Of a stretch of DNA of 5,261 bases, positions 1 through 5,261 are shown one piece after another. The translations under genes were made by a program, and so were the position numbers. Under the pieces are notes generated by a model, which was not told the origin of the DNA, searched no databases, and worked only from the letters and a program-made list of their open reading frames with translations. Numbering within the stretch: the first letter of the stretch is position 1; each line of letters starts with the position of its first letter. This DNA is from Alphaproteobacteria bacterium. Lineage in GTDB: Bacteria; Pseudomonadota; Alphaproteobacteria; Rhodobacterales; Rhodobacteraceae. The stretch spans positions 1 through 5,261 of the forward strand of contig JAUHWJ010000192.1 of NCBI GenBank assembly GCA_030424705.1, written 5' to 3'.

Positions 1-838
1 ATCCCCGCTGAAGCACGATTTCCCGATGCTGGACGGCGCGATGCGCCTCGCCCGCCGCGGCCAGCCGGTGATCGTCACGCCCTTCACCCTCGCCGGGGCG
101 ATGGCGCCGGTGACGCTGGCGGGGGCGACCGTGCTCTCCGTCGCCGAATGCCTCGCCGCCGTCGCGCTCCTCGAATGGATCGCGCCGGGGCTCCCCGTCG
201 TGATGGGCACCTTCACCTCGAATGTGGACATGAAGTCCGGCGCCCCCGCCTTCGGCACCCCGGAATATTCGCGCGCGACGCAGATGGCCGGGCAGATGGC
301 GCGGTTCTACGGCCTGCCGCTCCGCGCCTCCAACGCCTGCGCCGCCAACGCGCCGGACGGGCAGGCGATGTGGGAGAGCGCGAATTCGCTTTGGGCCTGC
401 GTCACCGCGCAGGCCAACATCGTCTATCACGGCGCGGGCTGGCTCGAAGGCGGGCTCATCGCCTCCTACGAGAAGTTCGTGATGGATTGCGAGCTGATCC
501 AGCAGATGGCCCACTACATGAAGGGCGTCTCCGCGATGGAGGCCGATCTCGCGCTGGAGGCGATCCGGGAAGTCGATTCGAGCGGCCATTTCTTCGGCTG
601 CCAGCACACGCAGGAACGCTACGAGACGGTCTTCTACACGCCCTTCCTCTCCGACTGGCGGAATTTCGAGGCGTGGACGGAGGCGGGCGCCATCGAGACG
701 CCGCAGCGCGCCAATCGCATCTGGAAGGACATCCTCGCAGAGTTCACGCCCCCGCCGATGGACGAGGCGATCCGCGAGGAGCTCGCATCCTTCGTCGCGC
801 GCCGGAAGAGCGAGGGCGGCGCGCCGACCGATTTCTGA
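1..838 (+). CDS. MttB-family (trimethylamine methyltransferase-like) protein, C-terminal part; 5' end outside window
   Basis: The frame is open from base 2 to the TGA at 836-838, giving 278 visible residues beginning SPLKHDFPMLDGAM; the ATG at 26 is internal, not a start. The sequence matches the COG5598/MttB family: MGTFTSNVDMKSGAPAFGTP around residues 68-87, then YGLPLRASN, ANAPDGQAMWES and GAGWLEGGLIAS, typical of the TIM-barrel methyltransferase. Full-length relatives are about 500 residues, so roughly the C-terminal half is present. Archaeal MttB reads an in-frame UAG as pyrrolysine and moves a methyl group from trimethylamine to a corrinoid protein. No in-frame TAG occurs here, so this belongs with the non-pyrrolysine homologues, one of which (Desulfitobacterium MtgB) uses glycine betaine. 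The substrate here cannot be told: a quaternary amine is an inference, and no corrinoid protein gene is visible. The gene converges on the next one with 3 bp between stops. Confidence 0.9.
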   Translation, partial: SPLKHDFPMLDGAMRLARRGQPVIVTPFTLAGAMAPVTLAGATVLSVAECLAAVALLEWIAPGLPVVMGTFTSNVDMKSGAPAFGTPEYSRATQMAGQMARFYGLPLRASNACAANAPDGQAMWESANSLWACVTAQANIVYHGAGWLEGGLIASYEKFVMDCELIQQMAHYMKGVSAMEADLALEAIREVDSSGHFFGCQHTQERYETVFYTPFLSDWRNFEAWTEAGAIETPQRANRIWKDILAEFTPPPMDEAIREELASFVARRKSEGGAPTDF

Positions 839-841
839 GCC

Positions 842-1501
842 TCAGCCCCGGCTCCGCCGCCGGTTGAGGAAGACCAGCCCGCCGAGCGCGGTCAGCAGCA
901 GCGGCAGCGCCTCCGGCGTCGGCACCGCCGCCGTGACGCCCTGCGACGACGGCGCGGCCGCGAGCCTGAGCGCGAGCGGGCCGAAGAGCCCGACATTGTC
1001 CACCTTGGGGCCGACATTGTCGTTCCCGGTCGTGGCGAGGGAGATCGTCACGAACTGGTCCAGCGCCTGAAAGACGGTCGAGAAGGTCACGAAGCCGTGC
1101 TTCTCCGCGCCGGGGAGGTAGAGTTCGCCCTCGAAGCTGCCGACGCTGTAGAAGATCGTCTCGGCCCGCGAATGAGACCGCGCGTAATCGAACGAGAATT
1201 CATAGAGCGCGCCGAGCACCAGCTCGAACGTCTCCTTCGTCTCGATCTTGCCGGAAAGCCGGCTGCTGCCGTCGAGATCGATATAGTAGCCGTTGCCGGT
1301 CCACCAGTCGTAATGGCCGCCGCCGCCGATGACGTCGATGGAGCCTTCGGTCACGATCCAGTGCGCGAGCCCCGAATTGTGTTGATATGCGTCATCCTCG
1401 AAATCGTCGAAGAAGACGACGCTGGACGCATGAGCAGCCCCCACAGCCGCCGATGCGCCGAGCGCAGCCGCCAAAGCGACCGCGCGAAAGAGCGCTTTCA
1501 T
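842..1501 (-). CDS. Secreted protein with PEP-CTERM/VPLPA-CTERM-like C-terminal sorting signal
   Basis: A 219-residue protein of unknown function. Residues 1-26 form a signal peptide: basic start MKALFRA, an Ala-rich core, cleavage likely after AHA. The mature part opens with FFDDFEDD and contains LAHWIVTEGSIDVIGG (about 45-60) and GYYIDLDGSS (71-80), a pattern seen in jellyroll-like domains of many PEP-CTERM proteins. The C-terminus has the tripartite sorting form: AVPTPEALP (about 192-200), a hydrophobic helix LLLTALGGLVFL, then NRRRSRG. Such tails are processed by exosortase, linked to exopolysaccharide, after export; that role is family knowledge. PTPEALP is intermediate between the PEP and VPLPA variants. 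I chose ATG at 1499-1501 because the signal peptide starts there; an in-frame ATG at 1535-1537 would add 12 residues (MWPRVVVLWGFT) ahead of it. The ribosome site is weak (GGGG about 6 bases upstream). No exosortase gene is in view. Confidence 0.82.
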   Translation of the reverse strand: MKALFRAVALAAALGASAAVGAAHASSVVFFDDFEDDAYQHNSGLAHWIVTEGSIDVIGGGGHYDWWTGNGYYIDLDGSSRLSGKIETKETFELVLGALYEFSFDYARSHSRAETIFYSVGSFEGELYLPGAEKHGFVTFSTVFQALDQFVTISLATTGNDNVGPKVDNVGLFGPLALRLAAAPSSQGVTAAVPTPEALPLLLTALGGLVFLNRRRSRG

Positions 1502-1516
1502 TGTGAAACCCCACAA
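1501..1516 (-). promoter_or_regulatory. Possible start-codon hairpin in the leader of the sorting-signal gene
   Basis: In mRNA sense the bases just before the start can pair TTGTG with CACAA around a GGGTTT loop. The last A of the right arm is the first base of the ATG and the G-rich, SD-like bases lie in or beside the loop. A second TTGTGG copy lies 8 bases upstream and could compete for the same arm. The pairing is seen directly; any effect on translation is inference, and a 5-bp stem is weak. Confidence 0.25.
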
Positions 1517-1525
1517 GACCACAAC

Positions 1526-1543
1526 GCGCGGCCACATCCGCGC
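1526..1543 (-). repeat. GC-rich 6-bp inverted repeat in the leader of the sorting-signal gene
   Basis: Perfect arms GCGCGG (1526-1531) and CCGCGC (1538-1543) surround a 6-base spacer, 25 bases upstream of the ATG at 1501. In RNA this would be a short stable hairpin in the 5' leader. In DNA this GC-rich such repeats arise easily by chance. No function is claimed. Confidence 0.35.
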
Positions 1544-1554
1544 ACCGACAGAAC

Positions 1555-1574
1555 TTGTCTCAAGATCTTGACAA
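1555..1574. promoter_or_regulatory. Palindrome centred on CAAGATCTTG, possible operator
   Basis: CAAGATCTTG (1561-1570) is a perfect 10-bp palindrome. It is extended by TTGT (1555-1558) and ACAA (1571-1574), with a 2-base offset (CT) on the left side. It lies 54 bp upstream of the sorting-signal gene start, in one of the few AT-richer patches of the window, where a regulator could bind. No known operator consensus is recognised and no convincing -35/-10 pair for the minus-strand gene is visible. Role inferred from position only. Confidence 0.3.
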
Positions 1575-1577
1575 ATT

Positions 1578-1601
1578 CAAGGCGTCGGGGTTGACGCCTT
1601 G
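1578..1601 (-). terminator. Perfect 9-bp stem-loop, probable terminator of the trcR-like gene
   Basis: Arms CAAGGCGTC (1578-1586) and GACGCCTTG (1593-1601) are exact reverse complements with a 6-base loop. On the minus strand it lies about 70 bases after the stop of the DUF1013 gene and is followed by AATTTGTC, a short, imperfect T-containing tail. Stem and position suit an intrinsic terminator separating this gene from the sorting-signal gene; the weak T tract makes this less than certain. It could instead be an operator, since it is next to the CAAGATCTTG palindrome. Confidence 0.45.
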
Positions 1602-1670
1602 CTCCGTGGCGCCTGCGATGTGATCAAACCGACACAACCATGCCGCGCAGGGGGAGTCGCAGGGGCGGCG

Positions 1671-2438
1671 TCAGCGGGGCTGGTCGTCCTCGTCGTCCTC
1701 CCCGCCCTTCGGCAGGTTGAAGAGGCTCTCCGCGTCCACCAGCGTGCTCCGGCCCCCCTCCTCCTCCTCGCGCTCGTCGCCGAGGATGGAGAAATTCTCG
1801 AGCCCGCCGAAGCTCTTCTGCGGGCGGGAGGGTTCGACATGGGCGTGAAGGCTCGCCTCGGTGGACATGAGGACCTTCTTCTCCTCGTCCGTCATCGTCT
1901 CGCCTTCGACCTTGGCCTTGCGCGCGGTCGCGCGCTTCACCGCAGCGTCGAGCTCCACCTGCTTGCAGAGGCCAAGGGCGACCGGATCGACCGGGCGGAT
2001 GTTCGGCATGTTCCAGTGCGACTTCTCGCGCACGGAAAGAATCGTCGGCTTCGTCGTGCCGACAAGCTTGGCGATCTGGCTGTCCGCCAGTTCCGGGTGA
2101 TAGCGCACGAGCCAGGCGATGGCCGCCGGCCGGTCCTGCCGCTTCGAGAGCGGGGTGTAGCGGGGAACCTTCCGCTTCTGCTCGGGCGCGAGGGTCTTCT
2201 TCATGAGCTTCAGCCGCGCTTTCGGGTCCGCCTCGCAGCGCGCAATCTCTTCCTTCGTCAGCTGCCCGCGGGCGACCGGATCGAGCCCCTTGATGCCGAT
2301 GGCCACTTCCCCGTCGGCGATGCCGGCGATCTCCAGCTCGTGCATGCCCGTGAAGTCCGCGATCTGCGGGAAGGTCAGCGCGGTGTTGTCCACGAGCCAG
2401 ACGGCGGTCGCTTTCGGCAGGAGCGGAAGGTCGGTCAT
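1671..2438 (-). CDS. trcR: DUF1013 family protein, TrcR-like cell cycle transcriptional regulator
   Basis: A 255-residue cytoplasmic protein of the family named DUF1013 or TrcR, conserved across Alphaproteobacteria and named from Caulobacter work. Two helix-turn-helix-like segments are visible. The first, about 22-45, reads TFPQIADFTGMHELEIAGI. The second, about 116-142, contains LADSQIAKLVGTTKPTILSV and is followed by the conserved REKSHWNMPNIRPVDPVALG. A basic linker (about 75-100, KARLKLMKKTLAPEQKRK) separates them. The C-terminus is acidic (EREEEE at about 222-227; EDDEDD at about 247-252) and appears poorly conserved. The start is well set: GAGGAG lies 7-8 bases upstream of the ATG at 2436-2438, and MTDLPLLPKATAVWLVDNTALTF is the usual family N-terminus. 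It is transcribed away from the RNase T2 gene across a 96-bp gap and probably ends at the 1578-1601 hairpin. Its target genes cannot be told from the window. Confidence 0.88.
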   Translation of the reverse strand: MTDLPLLPKATAVWLVDNTALTFPQIADFTGMHELEIAGIADGEVAIGIKGLDPVARGQLTKEEIARCEADPKARLKLMKKTLAPEQKRKVPRYTPLSKRQDRPAAIAWLVRYHPELADSQIAKLVGTTKPTILSVREKSHWNMPNIRPVDPVALGLCKQVELDAAVKRATARKAKVEGETMTDEEKKVLMSTEASLHAHVEPSRPQKSFGGLENFSILGDEREEEEGGRSTLVDAESLFNLPKGGEDDEDDQPR

Positions 2439-2502
2439 GGTCGGTCTCCTCAGGGCATGGCTCTCCGCGGTCCGAAAACCGGCGCCGGAGCGTTAGTCGG
2501 TG

Positions 2503-2534
2503 TTCGAGGGGAGATTGGCGGGTATATAGACCCG
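2503..2534. promoter_or_regulatory. Putative shared promoter/operator element between trcR-like and RNase T2 genes
   Basis: The only AT-rich element in the divergent gap is TATATAGA at 2523-2530. It sits inside a small inverted repeat, CGGGT (2519-2523) and ACCCG (2530-2534). In the plus direction TATAGA (2525-2530) could be a -10, with TTCGAG (2503-2508) a weak -35 16 bp upstream. In the minus direction the same TATATA could serve trcR, with TTTATT (2546-2551) as a poor -35. If it acts as the plus -10, transcription would begin at about 2535-2537, on or beside the RNase ATG. Rests on position and base composition only. Confidence 0.35.
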
Positions 2535-3194
2535 ATGAACCGGCGAATAAAGATGCTTCTCGACATGCGGCGACTCGCCTTTCTCCTGCTTATCCTCCCC
2601 TTCGCGGCGGCGCGGGCCGAGGATCGCGCGGGCGAATTCGACTATTACGTCCTCGCCCTCTCCTGGAACGCCTCGTGGTGCGCGCGGGAGGGCGATGCGC
2701 GCGACGCGGACCAGTGCGACCCACGTCATGACTACGGCTTCACCGTCCACGGCCTCTGGCCGCAATACGAACGCGGGTGGCCCGCCGATTGCCGTACGCG
2801 GGAGCGGGACCCGTCTCGCCGCGAGACGGCGGAGATGACGCCGATCATGGGCTCCTCCGGCCTCGCCGCCTATCAGTGGCGCAAGCACGGCCGCTGCACC
2901 GGCCTCTCCGCGACGGAGTATTTCGACGCGACCCGCCGCGCCTGGGGCGCCGTGACCCGCCCGGACATCTTCCGCCGCCTCCCCCGCGACATGGAGATCG
3001 CGCCCGCCGTAGTGGAGGAGGCCTTCCTCGAAGCGAACCCGGATATGGAGCGGAACGGCGTGACCGTAACCTGCCGGGACGGCTTCATCCAGGAAGTCCG
3101 CATCTGCCTGACAAAGGCCCTCGAACCCCGCGCCTGCGCGCCCGACACGCGGCGGGATTGCCGGGCGGTCTCGCTGATGCCGCAGATGCGGTAA
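2535..3194 (+). CDS. Ribonuclease T2 family protein, exported
   Basis: A 219-residue protein from ATG 2535. Its N-terminus is a signal peptide: basic [13 protein letters not shown], core [10 protein letters not shown], cleavage likely after ARA (residue 28), so it acts in the periplasm or outside the cell. RNase T2 enzymes cut single-stranded RNA through a 2',3'-cyclic phosphate. Motif one, FTVHGLWPQ (69-77), carries catalytic His72; motif two, YQWRKHGRC (113-121), carries Lys117 and His118. The usual catalytic Glu before Trp is Gln114 here. Eight cysteines (49, 61, 86, 121, 180, 191, 201, 209) fit a disulfide-bonded export product. The length is normal for bacterial members. The start is uncertain: in-frame ATGs at 2535, 2553 and 2565 all keep the hydrophobic core, and none has a good ribosome site. 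The frame is open further upstream, but that is antisense to trcR. The downstream synthetase gene starts 120 bp on. Confidence 0.88.
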   Translation: MNRRIKMLLDMRRLAFLLLILPFAAARAEDRAGEFDYYVLALSWNASWCAREGDARDADQCDPRHDYGFTVHGLWPQYERGWPADCRTRERDPSRRETAEMTPIMGSSGLAAYQWRKHGRCTGLSATEYFDATRRAWGAVTRPDIFRRLPRDMEIAPAVVEEAFLEANPDMERNGVTVTCRDGFIQEVRICLTKALEPRACAPDTRRDCRAVSLMPQMR

Positions 3195-3259
3195 GGCGAG
3201 GCAGGCCGCCATCTCACGGGAACTTGCGCCTCCCGCTCGCGCCCGCCCTGCCCCCCCGA

Positions 3260-3288
3260 TTGATTTCCCGCCTCCTTCGGCGAATATC
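3260..3288 (+). promoter_or_regulatory. Possible promoter of the acyl-CoA synthetase gene
   Basis: TTGATT (3260-3265) and AATATC (3283-3288) are spaced by 17 bp, 27 bp before the start codon, within the 120-bp gap after the RNase T2 gene. The -35 is a fair match and the -10 a poor one. The downstream ribosome site GGGAGGAG (3302-3309) is strong. The rest of the gap is GC-rich, with no clear terminator. Confidence 0.3.
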
Positions 3289-3314
3289 GGAGCCAAGAAA
3301 CGGGAGGAGCGACC

Positions 3315-4765
3315 ATGGCCGGCAGCGCATACGACGTCGGGCTCGAACGCCGCGAGGCGAATCACCAGCCGCTCTCGCCCATCCCCTTCCTCGCCCGCGC
3401 CGCGCTGGTGCACCCGGAAAAGACGGCGATCATCCACGGCCCGCTGCGGCGATCTTACGCCGAGTTCTACGCCCGCGCCCGCCGCCTCGCCTCCGCCCTC
3501 GCGGCAAGGGGCGTGGGCAAGAACGACACCGTCGCCGCCCTCCTCCTCAACACCCCCGCGATGCTGGAGGCGCATTACGGGGTTCCGATGGCCGGCGCCG
3601 TCCTCAACACCATCAACACGCGGCTCGACGCCGCGGGGATCGCCTTCATCCTCGACCATGGCGAGGCGAAGGTCCTGCTGGTGGACAGCGAACTCAGCCC
3701 CCTCGCCGCGGAGGCGCTGAAGATCGCGAAGGCGAGGCCCCTCCTCGTCGAATACGCCGACCCGGAAAGCGGCGTTCCCGCCTCCCTCGGCGCCGAGGAT
3801 TACGAGGCCTTCGTCGCCTCCGGCGACCCCGATTTCCAGCCTGTCACGCCCGGCGACGAATGGGACGCCATCGCCCTCAACTACACCTCCGGCACGACGG
3901 GGGACCCGAAGGGCGTCGTCTATCACCACCGCGGCGCAGCGCTCCTCGCCCTCTCGAACGCGCTGCACGGCCGGATGGGGGCGGACAGCGTCTATCTCTG
4001 GACGCTGCCGATGTTCCACTGCAACGGCTGGTGCTTCCCCTGGACCCTCTCCGCCGCGATGGGCACCCATGTCTGCCTCCGCGCCGTCCGCGCGAAGGCG
4101 ATGTTCGACGCCATCGCGGACCATCGGGTGACCCATCTCTGCGGCGCGCCCATCGTGATGCAGACCCTCCTCAACGCGCCCGATGCGGAGAAGCGGGACT
4201 TTCCCCACCGCGTCAGCTTCCTCACCGCCGCCGCCCCGCCGCCCGAGGCGGTGCTGGCCGCGATGGGCGGCGCCGGCTTCGACGTGACGCATCTCTACGG
4301 CCTTACCGAAACCTACGGCCCCGCGGCAACGTCGTGATGAAGGGCTATCTCAAGAACCCGAAGGCGACGGAAAAGGAATTCGCCGGCGGCTGGTTCCATT
4401 CCGGCGATCTCGGCGTCCTGCACCCGGACGGCTACATCCAGCTGAAGGACCGGTCGAAGGACATCATCATCTCCGGGGGCGAGAACATCTCCTCCATCGA
4501 GGTCGAGGACGCGCTCTTCAAGCATCCCGCCGTCGCCGCCTGCGCCGTCGTGGCGCGGCCCGACGAGAAATGGGGCGAGACGCCCTGCGCCTTCGTCGAG
4601 CTGAAGCCGGGCAAGGAGGCGACGGAGGCGGAGCTCATCGCCTTCGTCCGCGAGCGGCTGGCGCATTACAAGGCGCCGCGCACCGTGGTCTTCGCCGAAC
4701 TGCCGAAGACCTCCACGGGCAAGATCCAGAAATTCGAGCTGAGGAAGAAGGCCGCCGCGCTCTGA
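3315..4765 (+). pseudogene. Acyl-CoA synthetase (AMP-binding, ANL superfamily), broken by internal deletion and frameshift
   Basis: Intact relatives (about 540 residues) adenylate a fatty or carboxylic acid with ATP and then form the CoA thioester. GGGAGGAG five bases ahead sets the ATG at 3315. The first frame codes the N-terminal domain: NTINTRLD (98-105), P-loop [11 protein letters not shown] (190-200), [13 protein letters not shown] (231-243) and YGLTETYGP (328-336). It then runs AATS to a TGA at 4335-4337. From 4322 the C-terminal domain continues in another frame: [20 protein letters not shown], the hinge [27 protein letters not shown], and [11 protein letters not shown] with the catalytic Lys, ending at TGA 4763-4765. 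About 55-60 residues that normally join YGP to RGN are absent, including most of the region before motif A6. The substrate is unknown; relatives include fatty acyl and methylmercaptopropionyl (DmdB-like) ligases. A real deletion makes this a probable pseudogene; an assembly error would restore a normal gene. Confidence 0.85.
4317..4330 (+). other. Deletion/frameshift junction inside the acyl-CoA synthetase gene
   Basis: Codons up to GGC CCC (4317-4322, Gly-Pro of YGLTETYGP) belong to the first frame, and CGC GGC AAC (4322-4330, Arg-Gly-Asn of RGNVVMKGY) to the second. The shared CCGCGG at the join could be a short direct repeat used in the deletion, but the lost sequence is not available to confirm this. 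The frame change means the number of missing bases leaves remainder 1 on division by 3. Shortly after, TGATG at 4335-4339 overlaps the new stop with an ATG in the C-terminal frame. Confidence 0.75.
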
Positions 4766-4814
4766 CCCGCCCTTGCCCCGCGCCCCCCGCTGCAATAGCT
4801 CACGTCCCGCATCT

Positions 4815-4821
4815 GAGGAGG
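4815..4821 (+). promoter_or_regulatory. Ribosome binding site of pdxH
   Basis: GAGGAGG is followed by 7 bases and the ATG at 4829-4831. This spacing favours the ATG over the in-frame GTG directly before it (4826-4828). The rest of the 63-bp gap after the synthetase stop is C-rich and shows no clear promoter or terminator. Confidence 0.7.
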
Positions 4822-4828
4822 GCGCGTG

Positions 4829-5261
4829 ATGGCGGAAAGCGGCGGAAAGCGGGATCTGTTCGGCGGGGATGATCCTTTCGCCCTCGCCCGCGCCTGGCTG
4901 GCGGAGGCGGAAGCCTCGGAGCCGAACGACCCGAACGCCATCGCGCTGGCGACGGCGGACGCCTCGGGCCTCCCCAATGTCCGCATGGTCCTCCTGAAGG
5001 AGATCGAGACGAGCCAGACGAAAGGCGGCTTCGTCTTCTACACCAACCATGAGGGCGCGAAGGGCCGCGAGCTCGCCGCAAACCCGCAGGCGGCCCTCGT
5101 GGCGCACTGGAAGTCGCTCCGCCGTCAGGTCCGCATCCGCGGCCCGGTGGAGCGGGTGGAGGACGCGCAGGCGGACGCCTATTACAATTCCCGCGCCTAT
5201 CAGAGCCGGATCGGCGCCTGGGCCTCGAAACAGTCCCGCCCCCTCCGCTCCCGCGCCGCGC
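4829..5261 (+). CDS. pdxH: Pyridoxamine/pyridoxine 5'-phosphate oxidase, N-terminal part; 3' end outside window
   Basis: 144 residues are visible before the right edge, out of roughly 200-220 usual. The enzyme is a cytoplasmic FMN-dependent oxidase that turns pyridoxine or pyridoxamine 5'-phosphate into pyridoxal 5'-phosphate, the last step of vitamin B6 cofactor supply and salvage. Family blocks in order: [20 protein letters not shown] (14-33), VRMVLLKE (51-58) with the Arg and Lys of the FMN/substrate site, [17 protein letters not shown] (66-82), and [16 protein letters not shown] (93-108). Then comes [19 protein letters not shown] (118-136), where Tyr118, Arg122 and Ser126 keep the spacing of the phosphate-binding Tyr-Arg-Ser triad of E. 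coli PdxH. Family members usually have Ser where Gly75 stands. The first codons contain an exact tandem 10-bp repeat. It may be co-transcribed with the upstream genes, but a functional link is not evident. Confidence 0.93.
   Translation, partial: MAESGGKRDLFGGDDPFALARAWLAEAEASEPNDPNAIALATADASGLPNVRMVLLKEIETSQTKGGFVFYTNHEGAKGRELAANPQAALVAHWKSLRRQVRIRGPVERVEDAQADAYYNSRAYQSRIGAWASKQSRPLRSRAA
4831..4850 (+). repeat. Exact tandem 10-bp duplication in the first codons of pdxH
   Basis: GGCGGAAAGC occurs twice without a gap, directly after the AT of the ATG. It encodes Ala-Glu-Ser-Gly-Gly-Lys, an N-terminal stretch that is variable in PdxH. Because the unit is not a multiple of three, gain or loss of one copy would shift the frame away from the conserved DDPF block. 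Confidence 0.8.

Noticed and set aside
148..867. Second plus-strand frame over the mttB-like gene
   Set aside because: Arg-rich composition and no domain; it overlaps the strongly conserved MttB frame throughout.
1568..1596. TTGACA at 1568-1573 as a plus-strand -35 box
   Set aside because: The position 17 bp downstream reads TTGACG, not a -10 box, and no plus-strand gene follows; the bases are part of the CAAGATCTTG palindrome and its flank.
1654..1658. GAGTC (GANTC, CcrM methylation site) near the end of the trcR-like gene
   Set aside because: Interesting given the cell-cycle link, but it is downstream of the stop, away from the promoter, and a single 5-base site is expected by chance.
2479..2488. 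CCGGCGCCGG perfect palindrome in the divergent gap
   Set aside because: Built only of G and C in a very GC-rich region, where such palindromes are common; no supporting context.
1599..2534. Long in-frame upstream extension of the RNase T2 frame
   Set aside because: It is antisense to the DUF1013/TrcR-like gene, has low-complexity Arg/Leu-rich content, and would bury the signal peptide in the middle of the protein.
2493..4292. 599-residue open frame on the minus strand
   Set aside because: It lies opposite the RNase T2 and synthetase genes, which carry clear family motifs on the plus strand. Its product is Arg/Gly/Glu/Ala-rich with no recognisable domain, typical of a GC-rich shadow frame.
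2777..4321. Upstream part of the frame that carries the synthetase C-terminal domain
   Set aside because: Only the part from 4322 onward encodes synthetase motifs. Before that it is an Arg/Pro-rich shadow of RNase T2 and of the synthetase N-terminal frame, so it is not a 662-residue protein.
4317..4340. Programmed ribosomal frameshift as the explanation for the split synthetase
   Set aside because: A block of conserved residues is missing as well as the frame being changed, which a frameshift alone cannot explain. No slippery heptamer or good stimulatory structure was seen.
4313..5107. 264-residue minus-strand open frame over the synthetase 3' part and pdxH
   Set aside because: Opposes two clearly recognised plus-strand coding regions and shows no family features of its own.

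Overview
The window is a GC-rich stretch of what looks like an alphaproteobacterial chromosome, probably from the Rhodobacterales/Rhodobacteraceae or a close relative. Three things point there: a DUF1013/TrcR-type protein (a family essentially confined to Alphaproteobacteria), a PEP-CTERM/VPLPA-CTERM-like sorting signal, and the style of the MttB, acyl-CoA synthetase and PdxH sequences. The genus is not claimed. No mobile element, CRISPR array, tRNA or rRNA was seen, and codon and base composition look uniform.

Layout, left to right. (1) The 3' part of a non-pyrrolysine MttB-family methyltransferase gene (+) enters from the left edge and stops at 838. (2) It meets head-on, with only 3 bp between stop codons, a minus-strand gene (842-1501) for a secreted protein with a C-terminal sorting and anchor signal. 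(3) A 169-bp gap (1502-1670) holds several inverted repeats, including a perfect 9-bp stem that may terminate the next gene. (4) trcR-like DUF1013 regulator on the minus strand (1671-2438). (5) A 96-bp divergent promoter gap with one AT-rich palindromic element. (6) A periplasmic RNase T2 family protein (+, 2535-3194) with an unusual Gln in its second catalytic motif. (7) An ANL-superfamily acyl-CoA synthetase (+, 3315-4765) that is broken: a middle segment of roughly 55-60 residues is missing and the reading frame changes at the join. (8) The 5' part of pdxH, pyridoxamine/pyridoxine 5'-phosphate oxidase (+, 4829 to the right edge).

The genes do not form one evident pathway. RNase T2, acyl-CoA synthetase and pdxH run in the same direction but are separated by 120 and 63 bp, and each may have its own signals. 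The region reads as ordinary chromosomal housekeeping and accessory metabolism. The strongest anomaly is the internal deletion with frameshift in the synthetase gene, which by chance or otherwise leaves a TGATG stop/start overlap exactly where the C-terminal domain resumes. No convincing new multi-gene system was found.
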